A stretch of 64,000 nt of DNA from Ophiocordyceps camponoti-saundersi (nom. inval.) (GCA_003339415.1 PDHQ01000046.1:127119-191118); one strand, 5' to 3'; counted from the first letter of the stretch, positions 1 to 12,595 are shown. Made by a program: numbers and translations. Notes: generated from the letters alone by a model not told the origin.

Positions 1-984
1 TTCCAAGTCTTCCTTTAAGTCCATCAGTGCAACAGGCTTGGTTGTTTTAGAAGAGACGTCATTGTTAGCAAGAGACGAATGTCTAGGACGAAGAAAGGGT
101 CTGTTTTTTTGTGGGCGTCTTATCTTTGCGTTGGCGAGGAGAGAGAACAGACTTACAGAACGCTTGGATAGGTTGTTATTGTTATTGCTGTTGCTGTTGC
201 TGCCGTTGCTGCTGCTGTTGTTGTAGGTTGACTCAATCATCTCGGCAAGCTCGATCATTTCGTTTTCGAGATACATCTCCCACGATTGTGACCGTTTCTG
301 AGGCGAATTCCCACTGGAAGAAGACTCGATTGTCTATAAAGGGATATGGCATCAGTAATGGAACACCTACCTATCTATGACGAACGGGTGTTTCTTTCTT
401 TGCGTCGGCGGGGGAGAAAAAGACTCACAGTCTTGGGATCCTCAGTTGTCCGATTTTTCTTTAATTTTTTCCATTTCTCACTCTGTTTGTCCCCATCAAT
501 CTCCATTTTCTGAGGCTTTCTCCCATGCGGATTACTGCCAGGAAGTCTCACGTCCTTGTACAATTTCTCGAGCACTTTCACCAGAATTTCTATCAAAATC
601 TTTGGCGGCAATCAGCAAGAGGGAAAAGGAGAGGAAAGGGTTGGTTTTCGTTGGATAAGGGGGAGAGACATATGGCCCCCTTTCCCGGGATGAAAGAAAG
701 GGTTTTGGCAGGAGAGAGAAAAAAAAGACTCACAAATTCCTCCTTGTCGGAAGCCTTGGCGTCGGGCGGCTTTTGTGTTTGGAAGGGGGGCCAGTTGGTT
801 GGTTATCTCCTTCGAGTATGATGTCTTTGAAGGATGTGGGTTTGGTACGTGGACTTACGGGGAGCTCGGGCCATTTCGTAGCCACACTGGAGTTGGAGGA
901 TGTGGTAGTGGAAGTTGGACGTGTTATAGTGAAACGATCGCAGACGGCGAGGCCGAAGAGGAGGCTGAAGGTGAAGGCCTTCAT
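1..984 (-). CDS. Unrecognised multi-exon protein, possibly secreted, 3'-partial
   Basis: I read exons at 984-859, 769-734, 599-429, 333-157 and 36-<1. All introns start GTRAGT, end AG and lie in phase 0, so every internal exon is a multiple of three (12, 57 and 59 codons). The product starts MKAFTFSLLFGLAVC, a short hydrophobic stretch that could be a signal peptide. A Ser/Thr-rich segment follows, then a Lys-rich segment, then a long Asn/Ser tract in exon 4 (residues about 153-165). Dibasic KR sites occur twice in exon 4. Introns 3 and 4 resemble each other near their 5' ends. I recognise no family. The gene runs off the left edge, so its 3' end is unseen. A secreted or effector-like protein is only an inference from the N-terminus and composition. 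The exon model is fairly strong because all five exons stay open in one phase. Confidence 0.6.
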
Positions 985-2131
985 GGCTTCTTCTTCTTCT
1001 CCCCCCAAAAAAAGTAGGAAAAAGGAAAGGTTGAGATACAGCAGTAAGGATTGGATCAAGAAAAAAAAATGGGGGATCAACTAAATAAGGGGAATTTGTG
1101 AAGAAGATGGCAAAACCAGCAGCAAATTCGAGTCGAGGACATGCTTTGTATTATATGGCTGCAGAGGAAGATGTCTGGACTGAAGCTACGAAGACCGGCA
1201 AGAGGGGGGGGGGGAAAGAAGACGACGATGGGTTGCATGAGGATGAACCTCTTTGGGGAAATTCTAACGCGTGAGTTTCCTTTGCTTGGGGATGAGAGGG
1301 GAGGGGGTCGAATCTTGTTTATGTTGACCTTTTTGTAGCGCCTTTACGTGTAGGATGGGGGGACTGCGAACTTGGGAGGTGAGAGAGAGTAGGAAAGGGT
1401 GATGTGATGTCATGAGAGTGGTCGTATTTGCACTTATTCGCCATACATGTCCCTGAGAAGGGTGGAGGAGCGTCGGCTCTAGATTGGGTAGAAGTTAAGG
1501 AAGGGGTTTGTTGATGTTGATGTTGATGTTATTGTTGTTCGTGATGGTGATGATGATGATAGTGGTGAACTGGTGATGATGGACGGATGTTGTCAGAGAC
1601 TAGTAATGTACATCAACGACAACAGTATGTATAACAACAATAAGCAAAATACAGACTCAAACCCTATCGAAATCATGTTCAACCCGGAGGCTGGAGAGGG
1701 CGGGGAAGAAGGGATTTAACACAGCATGATTTCGGACGTAGCCTGATCCCATCTCTTGTAAGAGGCAAGGTGAGTTTGCAACCCGGAGAGGGGGGAAACC
1801 TGTTAGTTGCGTCTTGCGATTCCCGTTTTGTGATAAAGGCCAACGAGAGAAAAGAGCGGAGGGATGGCCGATGAGCTTTCCTGCTTCCTTTAGCTTCACG
1901 GTGGCTGTTGGGAGGGAGGGTGGTGTTGACTGTTGTTTGAGGTGGATATACAGTGCTATGGGTACTGTAGGTAGTCGAGGTGTCAAGGCGGGTAGGGACA
2001 GTGCTAGCGAGTACTTCACACTCACCTGCTAACCCTACTAGTAGTCAGCAAGGAAGCACAGTTTTCTTTTCCTCCTCACCTTTCCTTCACCCAACCCCCT
2101 TCTGTCCGTCTGTCCGTCTGTGCCTCCGTCC

Positions 2132-2132
<1 letters not shown>

Positions 2133-2180
<48 letters not shown>
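2133..2180. repeat. CT dinucleotide microsatellite
   Basis: An almost pure CT tract of about 48 bases inside a longer pyrimidine-rich stretch. Confidence 0.9.
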
Positions 2181-2184
<4 letters not shown>

Positions 2185-2858
2185 TCCCCCTCTTCCTGCT
2201 GCTCCTTATTGGCTCTACGGATACGGGCTTCGTCAAGACCAGCTACTCATCCGAGCGTGTCCGTGAGTAAGTCAGTATATATGTATGTACGGAGTACCAC
2301 TATATGGAGATTGATGACTACGAGTACGGGACCTTCAAAGACGAGGTTGGCTCAGCCAAAAAAAGAATAGGCAAGAAGAAGGGATTTGCCATAAGGGGGG
2401 GTTCATTATACGGCATCTCCCTCTCTGTCACCCGTGCAACACTCTCACACACGCACACACACTCTGCGTCTATCAACTCCATCAAAAGTCAATTGCGTAC
2501 GAGAGAGAGAGAGGGGAAGAGAGGAAAAAAAAAGAGAACAAGAAGAAGAAGAGGAAGAGAGGGAGAAGCAAAAAAGTCGTCGTCGTCGTCATTGTCGTCA
2601 GCTTGCTCTCACCGCTCCCCCCATCTCCTCGTTCACTTAACCTTGATCTGAGTTGTTCTCCATCACCTTGCTTCTTTGTCCGAGCTTTCCGACATAACCT
2701 ACGGATACTCCTACATGCATGTGAGACCGCATCTCATCGGCGAATCCTGACGATGTAAACAGGACAGGGGGCTCCAAAGAAGGAGAGACCATTTCTTCAC
2801 CAGCGTCTCAGTCCTTTGTCTCTGTTTCTCTTTATCTCTCCGCCTCTTCGCCTCTCCG

Positions 2859-2891
<33 letters not shown>

Positions 2892-3075
2892 CTTCTGTTC
2901 TCCCTCTCCCCGTCGCAAACCAGCACCTTCACCCGTACTTTTCTGCCCAATAACAGCGGAACTGACTATCAAAAGAAACGCGCGCGCGCAAAACTGTCAA
3001 GCCACTTGTTATGTCGAGGAACCATTCAATGGTAACCAACCCCGTCCGATGTCGACGTCGCAAAAGAGAATAGAG

Positions 3076-3107
<32 letters not shown>

Positions 3108-4664
3108 TCGCAATCCTTCCACACACTCCGTAATTGCAGCGTCACATCCCTGATTGGCGGGCTGACCAAGGAAAACTCGGAAGCGCTTCTTCTTCTTCCT
3201 TTTTCTTCCCCTCTCCCTCCCCTGGCAACCTTGTCGGTGCCGAGGCTAAAACGAGGAGATAGATCTTACTTATTTCTCGTCAAGGTGATAGGCGAAGACG
3301 AAAAACCCTCGTTTTTTCTTCTTCTTCGTCTCGCTTGTAATAAGCCCATGTACGGTTATATGTATGTATGTGCGTGCGGTCTCAGACGCCGGGAGACGTG
3401 GCAGAAGCATGGTCCGAGGCGCCAAGTTGACAGGCCAGGAGCGCGTCTCATGTCTACTAGGACTGCCAGGGCCTAGGGGAAGCATTGGCGGACGCGACCA
3501 ACTCACATGCAACTGCAAGGCACAGGCTTCTTCCTCCCCTCCACACCAACTTCTTCTTCTTCTTCTTCTTCTTCCTCCTTCTTTCCATGGTGGCCTGGCC
3601 GGCTGACGACGGCTGCGCTGCAACCAGGCCCACCCATCCATGAGGCGGACGAGCACGGCCTGGAATACCTCAGTACAGTGTTCATCAAGCCTCTCACGAT
3701 GGGCCACATGGATCGGGCCTGGTTGATTGGCTGTTGGGATACACTATCTGCTGCACAGGGAGGAGAGCCGGGGCCACTGTAGGATCCGCGGGCCAGGTAC
3801 CCGTCCACCTGCAGCCACGGCCCCTTTCCCTGACCACCCTCCCTTTTACCTACCTAGTGCTCTCAGGAACCGCACATGTTGGCTTGCAGTTCACCGGCAG
3901 GTGTGGAAGGGAAAGGGAAAAAAAAAACTGACAAGACTTTCGGTGGAAAAGGACGGGAAACGAAGCCGCACGGACTTGTTCCTTTTCAAGCCCGCATGGT
4001 TATACAGCTTCTTTTCTCTTCGCAACGGCATCGATAAACACAGCATGATGCATACAAAGGTGCATACATATAACTTACATACCTACATACATACAAGCTT
4101 GACAGCGGGTGAGCCTTGTTCGTTGCACAGACCTGTCAGCTCACCGAACAGACACACACGCACGCACACACACCCGGCCATGTCACCACACGCACCCCCC
4201 CCCTCCTTTGGGATTGTTCTTGTCGAATCCTGCAGGGCAAAAGTCTCACGGTACAGTATGTACACGTCCACCGGGGCCCCGGCGCGCGGAGGGGGGTGGG
4301 TGGGCAAGACGCCCAACGCCGGCGTGGCGTTGGGCTGTCGGTCTGCCTGTCTGTCCGGCCTGTCTTTTTCTCTCTCGTTCCTTTAAAGTCGGTCTTTCGC
4401 CCTCGATTGATTTCGTTTTACCCCCCCTACGGAGCTCTTCACGTTGCCCCCAAGACCGTTCTTTCTTGAGCTACACACAATCTTTTTTTTTCCTTTGGTC
4501 TTTGGACCCTTCATTCCTTCATTCCGCTTCTCTTGGAAATCAACATCAAAGCACACATCGACGGCTTTGTCATTCTTTGGAGCCTCGAGATTAGAACGGA
4601 CGTCAACGTGAGAGCAGCAGACACTCTTTGCTGGAGAACAAGAACAGAAAAAGAAGACATTTTT

Positions 4665-4799
4665 CCATCTCTAAGGACAACAACGTCTTGGTGAAAGGAG
4701 ACGAATCCATCTCTAAGGACAACTACGTCTCGGTGAAAGGAGACGAATCCATCTCTAAGAACAACAACATCACAACATCACAACATCTTGGTGAAAGAC
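4665..4799 (+). repeat. 42-bp tandem repeat in the probable 5' leader
   Basis: Three consecutive copies start CCATCTCTAAG at 4665, 4707 and 4749. The first two have a 42-bp period and differ by few bases. The third is interrupted by short ACATCACA repeats and ends in the same TTGGTGAAAG element. The array lies 50-180 bp before the ATG at 4849, so it is probably transcribed leader or proximal promoter. Confidence 0.85.
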
Positions 4800-4848
4800 A
4801 AGGTTGAACATCATCAAAAACTCCCACTCGTTCTCTCAGATCCCCATC

Positions 4849-5847
4849 ATGAAGCAATTCACCATCTCTCCCGTCGCCTTGTTGGCCCTGGCGACGACGA
4901 CGGCTCATGCCGCGAGCGTCACCTTCTGGACGCTGGACATGGCGCAACGCACCATCTACTTCACAAGCAACCCCGGATCAGCCCTCATGGCGCCGGTGAC
5001 GGTCAACGCAAGTCAGAACTCGACCGTCGTCTTCCCGGACAACTGGGCCGGCAACTTTTACGGCGTCAGAGACGGGGAGTCCAACAAGCCGGGCATGCTG
5101 GGAGAGGTCCAGTTCTCCGGCTGGCTCGGCAAGACGTACTTTGACGTTTCGGCCATTGTGAACGGTCAAGATCAGCATAACGTCAAGCAGATGTGGGCCA
5201 AGACGGCTCAAACGCCCATGTCTGGTTGCGAGGTTTTCCCCTGCAACAATTGCTACTGGCTGTCGGATGATATTCAGACAAAGGTGACGAATGAGAGGGA
5301 CCTCATGGCTACCTTGGGCACGGGATCGACGGGCATCGCTTTTGCTCTGCCGCATCAGGAGGCTCCTGGGTCTTCGCAGTCTCATCATGCGCCCCAGTAT
5401 CAGCCTTCTGCGCAGAACCCGCCTTCTCCTCTCTCGGCACCTCAGTATCAGCAGCCGGCGAGACCTGCTGTTGCTCAATATCGGCCTGCTGCTGCTGCTG
5501 CTGCTGCTCCGCAATACCAGCCACCACCAGTCCAAGTCGCGGCTCAGATGCAGCCTTCTCAGCCCGCAGCGGTGGTGTCTGCATCTTCATCGTCGACGGA
5601 GTCTGCTACGGCTCAAGAATCCGAGTCTGCCGCCACGACGACGGCCGATTCTGAAGCTCAGCCTACCGAGTCTTTTGCATCTGTCGACGATTCTGCTTCT
5701 TCCCCTCTGTCTGATGAAGAGCCGGCTCTTTCGTACCATCAGCCAGATTCACATGTCGACGAGCACATGGCCAACCACTCGGAAGATGAAAGGCTTTCGC
5801 CTTCAGGGCATGAAGAGTCAAGCGCGTCATCTGAAAATCCGGTATAG
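4849..5847 (+). CDS. Secreted 'DNase1 protein'-type fungal protein with long disordered tail
   Basis: Single exon, 332 residues. Residues 1-21 look like a signal peptide (hydrophobic core, then AHA before ASV). Residues about 23-165 resemble a conserved fungal secreted family often labelled 'DNase1 protein': TIYFTSNPG, then FPDNWAGNFYGVRDG, a PGMLGEVQFSGW segment, YFDVSAIV and a Cys-containing SGCEVFPCNNCYW. The label is historical and I see no nuclease active site. Residues about 175-332 form a low-complexity tail, first rich in APQYQP-like repeats and Ala, then Ser/Glu/Asp rich. There is no GPI-like hydrophobic C-terminus. I chose the Met at 4849 because it begins the signal peptide; an in-frame Met lies 45 bp upstream. 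Probably extracellular or wall associated; function unknown. Confidence 0.8.
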   Translation: MKQFTISPVALLALATTTAHAASVTFWTLDMAQRTIYFTSNPGSALMAPVTVNASQNSTVVFPDNWAGNFYGVRDGESNKPGMLGEVQFSGWLGKTYFDVSAIVNGQDQHNVKQMWAKTAQTPMSGCEVFPCNNCYWLSDDIQTKVTNERDLMATLGTGSTGIAFALPHQEAPGSSQSHHAPQYQPSAQNPPSPLSAPQYQQPARPAVAQYRPAAAAAAAPQYQPPPVQVAAQMQPSQPAAVVSASSSSTESATAQESESAATTTADSEAQPTESFASVDDSASSPLSDEEPALSYHQPDSHVDEHMANHSEDERLSPSGHEESSASSENPV

Positions 5848-7588
5848 ACGAGGCTTCTATCTCTTCCTACCTTGATCCTTCTCCATCATCTTCTTCCCCC
5901 CCCTTTTTCTTCAACCGGCGCTGAGCGCCCAGGCCTCGGTAAAAAAAAAAACACACATATCATGACGAAACGACTCTCTACCTGTCTCCTCACCCTTTCC
6001 CCCCTTTCTTCTCAGAAAGCAAAAGGGTAAAAGGATGGGGAGAAAGAAGGGAAAAAAAAGAGCAAAATATGAAGAGAGAAAAAAAAAACATACCCCTTCG
6101 AGATACCCATTCTCCTCCTCTTTCAACCCCCCTCCTTCTTCGCGTGCTGTCTCTTTTTTTTTTTGGAAAAAGGACTCCTGTTCATTGTGAAGGAAGGGAT
6201 CCTCACGATAGGAGAAACAACTAGACTTTGCGCATTCGCTTCTTTCCATGACGTTTCCCCCCTCCCCTCTTCACTTCTTCAACCTTGTTAACCCCCCTTT
6301 TTTTTCCTATCCCCCTTTCCCCGCCATGACCTTTTCCACCCCCCCTCTTTTTTTTCACACTCTATACGGGGGGCTCTGTTTATGATTGCATGATGAGACT
6401 TGACATACCGTTCTTGACACTCTTTTGAGAGGACATGAAAGCCTTTTTCGTGAAGGAGATGTGCCTCTTTTTTTTTTTTGGATGAGAGGAGATTTTTGTT
6501 GTGAGAAAAGAAGAAAGGAGAGAGAAACAAATAGCTTGACATTCGTTGTATATACTAGGTGAAGGAAAGAAGAAGCCAACTATGATGCTTTCGTTGCTTC
6601 TACATACATACAATGTGCTTCCCCTCCCCCTTTTTTTTGGCCCATCGTAGGTATACCTGGGTTGTGTAAGGAGGGTATACATACATAGGTGGGAAGAAAC
6701 AAGGCGATGATGTTGTTTCTTCTTTTCTTTCCCAGCCTTTTCTTTTTCTTTGCTTGACTGGGTACCTACGGAGAGTAGGGGATAGGATCATTATAGGATA
6801 GTATGTATGTATGGGTTTTCTATCTAGTGGTTGCACTTGGGGTTGCTGTGCTTTTGCCTGAGTGTACCTAGATGGTTCGTTCATACATACTACTTACTTA
6901 CCCACGTGCATATGAGTAGATACATAGCTAGATAGATGGGGAGGGTGTGTGAAGGAGAGGAGAGAGAAGAAAAAAAGCAAGGCTGATGTGAGGAGGGGAA
7001 AAGGGGGGGGAAGCTTTCCGTTTTGCTTGGGGCTATATGTAGGTGTGTATGTATGTGTGTGTGTGTGTGTATGTATATGCAAGGGAGGTAAGAAAGGGGA
7101 CGAGGGGATGTATGTATGTATGTACAAATATGCTTCCTTTTCTTTTCTTTTCCGTGGAACTATCGTCTTATATACATATATATATATATGTGTGTATATA
7201 TATATATCATCTGGGTATCTCAAACTGTAGGGCGAGGAGTTGAGGAGGTTACATAGTTGCAGTATATAGCTGTGTGTATATAGGTAGGTATGAGAGTATG
7301 TATGTACATATGTTATGCTATGTGATGTGCAGATAAGCAGAGAGCTAGGTAGGTAAGGCATGCACGGATAGGTATGACGGGGATAGCCTTTCGTCCGTCT
7401 GTATAACACGGCCCGTTGCAGTTGGGGCGGCGTTTTCGCACTCGGAGGGGATGATATGCGAGTCACTGCATTGCCTACCTACCTACCTATGCAGTGATAG
7501 ATAGATAGATACCTATCCGTACTCCGTAGATAGATATCTACCTACATAGGTACATACTATACTCGCACAGCATATGCATATTATATAT
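5848..7588. other. Intergenic, homopolymer and tetranucleotide rich
   Basis: No gene seen. The stretch has repeated A/T/C homopolymers, TATG/CATA repeats, a GT tract at about 7042-7072, a TA tract at about 7169-7207 and TAGA/ACCT tetranucleotide repeats at about 7478-7511. Unlike the next block it contains normal amounts of CA and TG. It ends at the 5' LTR of the transposon. Confidence 0.7.
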
Positions 7589-7885
7589 TATTAGAGGGCT
7601 AAGATAAGGGTAGGCTAGGCGTATATTTTTATTATCCCTTAAGGCGTGCAGGTATTATAGTAATAGATCCGCAGCCTAGGAAACGGAATTCCTATTAGGA
7701 AAAAGGCTATATCCGGGGTAATATATAAGCTATAGGAATAAAGGCTTATTTATAAGGGTATTATAGCTAAAAAAGTAAATATAAATAGTTTTTATTATAT
7801 ATATAAAAATAATAATAATTCCCTTTATTTTAAAAAAGTAAATATATTAATTAATATAATTTATACGCCTTTTTCTTATTTAATA
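7589..7885 (+). repeat. 5' LTR of the copia element
   Basis: 297 bp, aligning without gaps to 13477-13773. It begins TATTAGAGGGC (probably TGTTAG before RIP) and ends TTATTTAATA where the other copy has TTATCTGACA. Its outer half keeps CA/TG dinucleotides while its inner half is strongly C-to-T and G-to-A mutated. Confidence 0.92.
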
Positions 7886-9999
7886 ATTATAAGCTTAGTT
7901 AGTACTTTCTAATTTAATTTATTTAATTTTACTATTTTTATAGCTTATATAGCTTATATTTTATAAATTTACTTAATTAATTAAGCCCTTATAAAAATAA
8001 AGCTATTATTACTTTTTTTAGTAAACTTATAATTTTTAAATTTATTAATTTTTAACTATAATTAATAATTTTAATAATATAATAACTAATATAATAGTAA
8101 ACTTTACGATATTAATTAAATTTATTTTTATTCTTAAAAATTTTAAAGATTAAATTAATTAATATTAAAATATTATTAATATAATATAAAGCTATAATAT
8201 TTAGTTTTTTATAAACTTAGAAATATAAGAGATTTTTATAAAATTAAATTAACTAGAAATTTTATTTATAAGCTTAGGAGGTTAAATAAGGAGCGAAACC
8301 CTTAACCTTAAAACTTTTTAATTACTTAGAGAAGAATATAAAATATTTACCTTTCTTAACTTTTAGGAGAACTTAAAAAAATATTATAAGATAAAGAAAG
8401 CCCTCGAAAAAATAAATTTATTTATCTAAATAAGCTTTTTTTTAGCTTATTAGTTCCTAATTTAAAGGGACTTTTTACTAAAAAAAAAGCTAGTAATATT
8501 ATATATTTTTATATAGCTTAGTAATATTACTAAATATAAACTTACTAAAAATAAGTTATATAACTTATTTTTATAAAATCTTTTAAAAAAAGATATTAAT
8601 AAATAAATTACTTAATTAATTTAAGCTTAGTAAATTTACTTATAATTAAATAATATAAAGTTTACTAATAAGGTATATATTAAATATTTTATTTATATAA
8701 TAAGAGATTATTATCTTTTATTTATATAAATAATATAATATAACCTTAATTTAATATATTATAAAGATTACGGAAAGGTTTTTTAATTTATTAATATTTT
8801 TTAGAAATTTAGGAGGGCTAATTATAAGGCCCCTAAGCTTAATCGGATTAAAAAGAAAATAGCTTTTATTATTTATAATAATTTTAAGTAATAAATAAAA
8901 ATAAATACCTTATAGAATAAGGATTAAAATAGCCGCCCGGTAATATAAGCCCCTCCTTTTTTTTTTCTTCTTTTATATAAGTAAATTAGGAGGATCTCGG
9001 AAAGCGTAACGCTTAAACTTATACTTAGTATAGTTAAAAATATTTTCGAAAATTTAAAAAAAAAGAAAATTACTAAAAAAGATATTTTTATATTCTCTTA
9101 AACTTAATCTTTTCTTTTTTATAAAATTAAATTAATCTTAATAAAGACTTTCTTTAATAAGTTATAGATAAGGTAGCTTATTATTAATTAACTTAATAGA
9201 AAATTAATTAATAAAAGAAAGAAAATATAGGAATTATTAGCTAATAAAGGGATAAGGAAACTTTAAGCGTTTTTATAATTTTAAGGAATCCCGCTTTAAA
9301 AGGTATAAAGATAAAAGATAGCGTCCTCCTTAATAAAAGGTATTTAATATATATTTTTAACTCCCTTAACTAATTCGATATTTTTAAGTTAAATATATAA
9401 GCTAATTTTATTATTATTATAATTAAAGTTATTATTTTAAAAATAAATATAATTATATTAATAATAAAAATAAGTTATTATATAATTTTTACTAATATTA
9501 AGTTTAACCTTAATTTTAATATTAATTTTATCTTTTTAATAATTTTTATAGAAAAAAGTTACGCTTAGAATAACCTTATAAGCTAACTTTATAATTTAAA
9601 AAATAAGGTAACTTTTTATTATATAATTATAAAAATTAGGTAGCTTTAGCTATAAGTTATTAAACTAACCCTTATAGTTTTACTTAACTTATAATTCCCT
9701 TAACTTATTATAAAAATAGATAAGGACTTATAGTATACTTATATAAGCTATTTAGAAATTAAGGTATAAGCTTTACTAAGTAAGTTACTAAAAGTTAGTA
9801 TTAATAAGGCTATCTTAATAACTAATTATAAGATTTATATAATTACTAAGCTTAGAAAGGAGAGATTATAGGTACTTTATTAAGTCTTATAGCCTTAATA
9901 CCCCTAAGCTATTATCTTTTTCGATCTATTTTATATAAGCGTAAAGTATAATAAATCGAATTATCTAGCCTTTTTTACTTACCGCTTTATAGGGGAAAG

Positions 10000-12595
10000 G
10001 AGAGGCTACGATATTCCTTATAAGATAAATTTACTATTTATTTAAGTTAAATTTATAGCTTATATCGCCTAAGTATTTAATCTAAAAATATTAATTATTT
10101 TAATAAATTATAAGAAGGCCCTTTTTACCGAGGCTTTTTAAGATAATATAGTATTCGAAGGTATTAATATTTAATTTACCTCTCTAGTATATATATATTA
10201 AAACGGTTATATCGAAAAATTAAGGGGTATTATAACTTATATAGTTATATACCTCCTTATATAGTTAAGCTTCCCTTATAACTTATAGCTAATAGCTATA
10301 TATATAGCTATTTACCTTCTTAATAAGACGCCTTATAAGGTAGATAAGGGGGTAGCTATATAGCTAATTAAGCGGAGGCTTTATTAGCTTAAGTTTTATA
10401 ACTTTTAGTAAGAGGGTTATTTATAAAATTATCTTATTTAAAATTTATAATATATTAAGGCTTATAATTATAAGGCGTTTCCTATAATAAGGAAAGTATT
10501 AAAAAGCTTTTAAGGTAAATTTAATCTAAAAGCTTATATTAGCTATTTAGCTAATATTATTTCCTCCTTATAATATCTAATCTAAATACCCTCCTTAAAA
10601 AGGCACTCTTTAATTAATACTTTATTTATAACTTTTAATAAAAAGGTATTTTATAAGTAAAACTATAAAAATACCCCTTAGCTAGAAAAAGCTCTTTATT
10701 AGGTTTCTATAATTAAAAATTAAAAGGAGGAAGTTAATAATAATAATCTCCTTAAGCTTTTATAATAAGAAAAGCCTAGTATACGTAACTTAGCTAGTAA
10801 TAATACTTAATCTTAAGAAACGCTTAAAAACGCGTTTTCCGGCCCTTTTAATTAATCTAGCGTTAAAAAGCGGGATAATAGTTATCCTAGCGCTAGATTT
10901 ATAGATCTCTTAGTAAAAAAGGCGGAAATACCCTTTTATACGCCTCTTACCCCTAACTCCCTTAATTAGATAGGGAATTTAGCTTTTATTCTCTCTTAAG
11001 CCCTTATAAATAAGCCTTATTAAGATTATTTACTAAAGCCCCTTTTTATATATAAAAGGGCTTATAATAAGCCTAATAAGGTATAATAGCTAAAGGCTAT
11101 AAAAGTTAAGTTAATAAGGATAAAAGATTATAAAATTATTAAAAAAATCTTAATAGCTATTATACCTTAAGGGTAACGGTTAATTAATCTTAAATAAGTT
11201 TTTATTTATAAATTTAACTTATAAGGCTTCTTTTAAAAATATAAAGCCCGCGTTATTATATATGGAAATAAGTAACCGCTAAATAAATTATCTATATACG
11301 CTTATATATTAGTAATATAAATATTTTAGTTATTAATAGCCTTAATAGCTTATTTTAACCTTAAAGCTTAGTAGTATAATTTTATTAACGCTTTTTATAA
11401 TAATAATCTTAATAAGGAAATATATTATAAGATACCTTTTAGCTTTAATAAGCTAAGCTAGGCCTAAAAGTTAAAAAAGGCTTTTTATAGCTTTTAATAA
11501 TCCTTTTTATTTTAATATAAACTACTTATAGCTTAATTAAAAAAATAAAGCTATAAAGCTATTTTAAAAAACCCTTATATTATAACGAATAGAAAGATTA
11601 TTATTTTCTTCTATATCGATAATCTTATAGTTTTATTTAGGAAAGATTAAATAGATAAATATAATAAGTTTCGAGAGGCTATCGAAAAAGCTTTTTAAAT
11701 TAAAAATTTTAGGGATTTTCGCTAATTCCTAAATATTAAGGTTATTAAGGATAAGGCTAATTAGCGTCTATTCCTAAGTTAGAAATCTTATATTTAAAAA
11801 GTTATAATAAAATTTAAAAAACTCTTAGTAAAGAAAACTTAGCCTTAGCTAATAACGCTTAAGAAGATCTCCTTTTTTAAAGGGTAAATAATAAAAGAAA
11901 AGATTAAGTAATATTAAGCTATTATTAGAAGCTTAATATACGCTATTATTATTATATAAGCTAATATTATATTTACTATTAGCTAACTTATATAAGGCCT
12001 TATTAATCTTAATTCTTAATATATATAATTTATAATTTATATTATAAAATTCCTTCGTAATATTTAGGACCTCTTAATTAGCTATAATAATAATAATTTA
12101 ATTATTATAGCTATATCTAACGCTTTATTCGGGGATAACTATAACTAAAAAAGTATTAGAGGCTTTATTATCTAAGTTTTTAAAAATATAGTTATTTTTA
12201 AATCTAAAAAATAAGATATAGTAATAATTTTCTTAATAGAAGCTAAGTTCTTAGCCCTATTATATATTATAAAAAAAATCTAAGCTTTTAAGAAGCTATA
12301 TAAATAAGTTTAATTCGAACTATTAGAAAATATTATAATATATTATAATAACTTATAAATTATTAAGTTAATTACTAAAAAGAATATAAAATTAAAAACT
12401 AAGCTTTTATATATAAATATATACTTTTACTAGCTATAATAGGAAATATAGTTAGGCTATATAAAAATTAGCTAGATAGAAATTTCTAGTATAATAGCAG
12501 ATAAACTAACTAAGCTACTCTAAAAAGAGAAATTCCGTATTTTTTAAAAGGAAATTAAGCTTATAAAGCTATATATAAATCTAAAAAATTAAAGG
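10000..12595 (+). pseudogene. Relic of copia pol (integrase, reverse transcriptase, RNase H)
   Basis: Translated through stops, 10196-10350 reads as the integrase end: an NGYIEKLRG stretch, then IAIYLLNKTPYK, matching the family's QNG-x-x-ER and AYLLNRTP motifs. About 11170-11330 reads as the start of reverse transcriptase (VFIYKFNL then KYKARV). 11603-11640 carries FFYIDNLIVLF for the catalytic YVDD. 12110-12480 reads as RNase H (SNALFGDN, then KSIRGF, IEAKFLAL and ADKLTKLL). Many Gln, Trp and Arg codons have become stops, the outcome of RIP. Gag and the upstream part of pol must lie between 7886 and 10000 but are not recognisable. The left boundary given is approximate. Confidence 0.82.

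Larger units (their letters stand above)
985..4848. other. Intergenic, low-complexity divergent promoter region
   Basis: No supported gene in 3.9 kb. The stretch holds many microsatellites: a CT run at about 2133-2180, CT/GT at about 2862-2891, CA/GA at about 3074-3107, CTT at about 3547-3574 and CA at about 4143-4170, plus poly-pyrimidine tracts. It separates two divergent genes, so both promoters lie here. Open frames exist (for example 1657-2025 minus and 3727-4386 plus) but have the composition of the repeats. Confidence 0.7.

Noticed and set aside
1657..2025. Minus-strand open frame of 122 codons
   Set aside because: No recognisable family, no splice context, and it lies in repeat-rich promoter DNA.
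3727..4386. Plus-strand open frame of 219 codons and overlapping frames
   Set aside because: Composition follows the CA and pyrimidine repeats; three overlapping frames are open equally, which argues against coding.
4665..4799. Regular repeats considered as a CRISPR-like array
   Set aside because: Eukaryotic context, repeats are directly adjacent with no unique spacers, and there are only three copies.
6894..7466. Minus-strand frame of 190 codons rich in Tyr, Thr and His
   Set aside because: Produced by TATG/CATA microsatellites.
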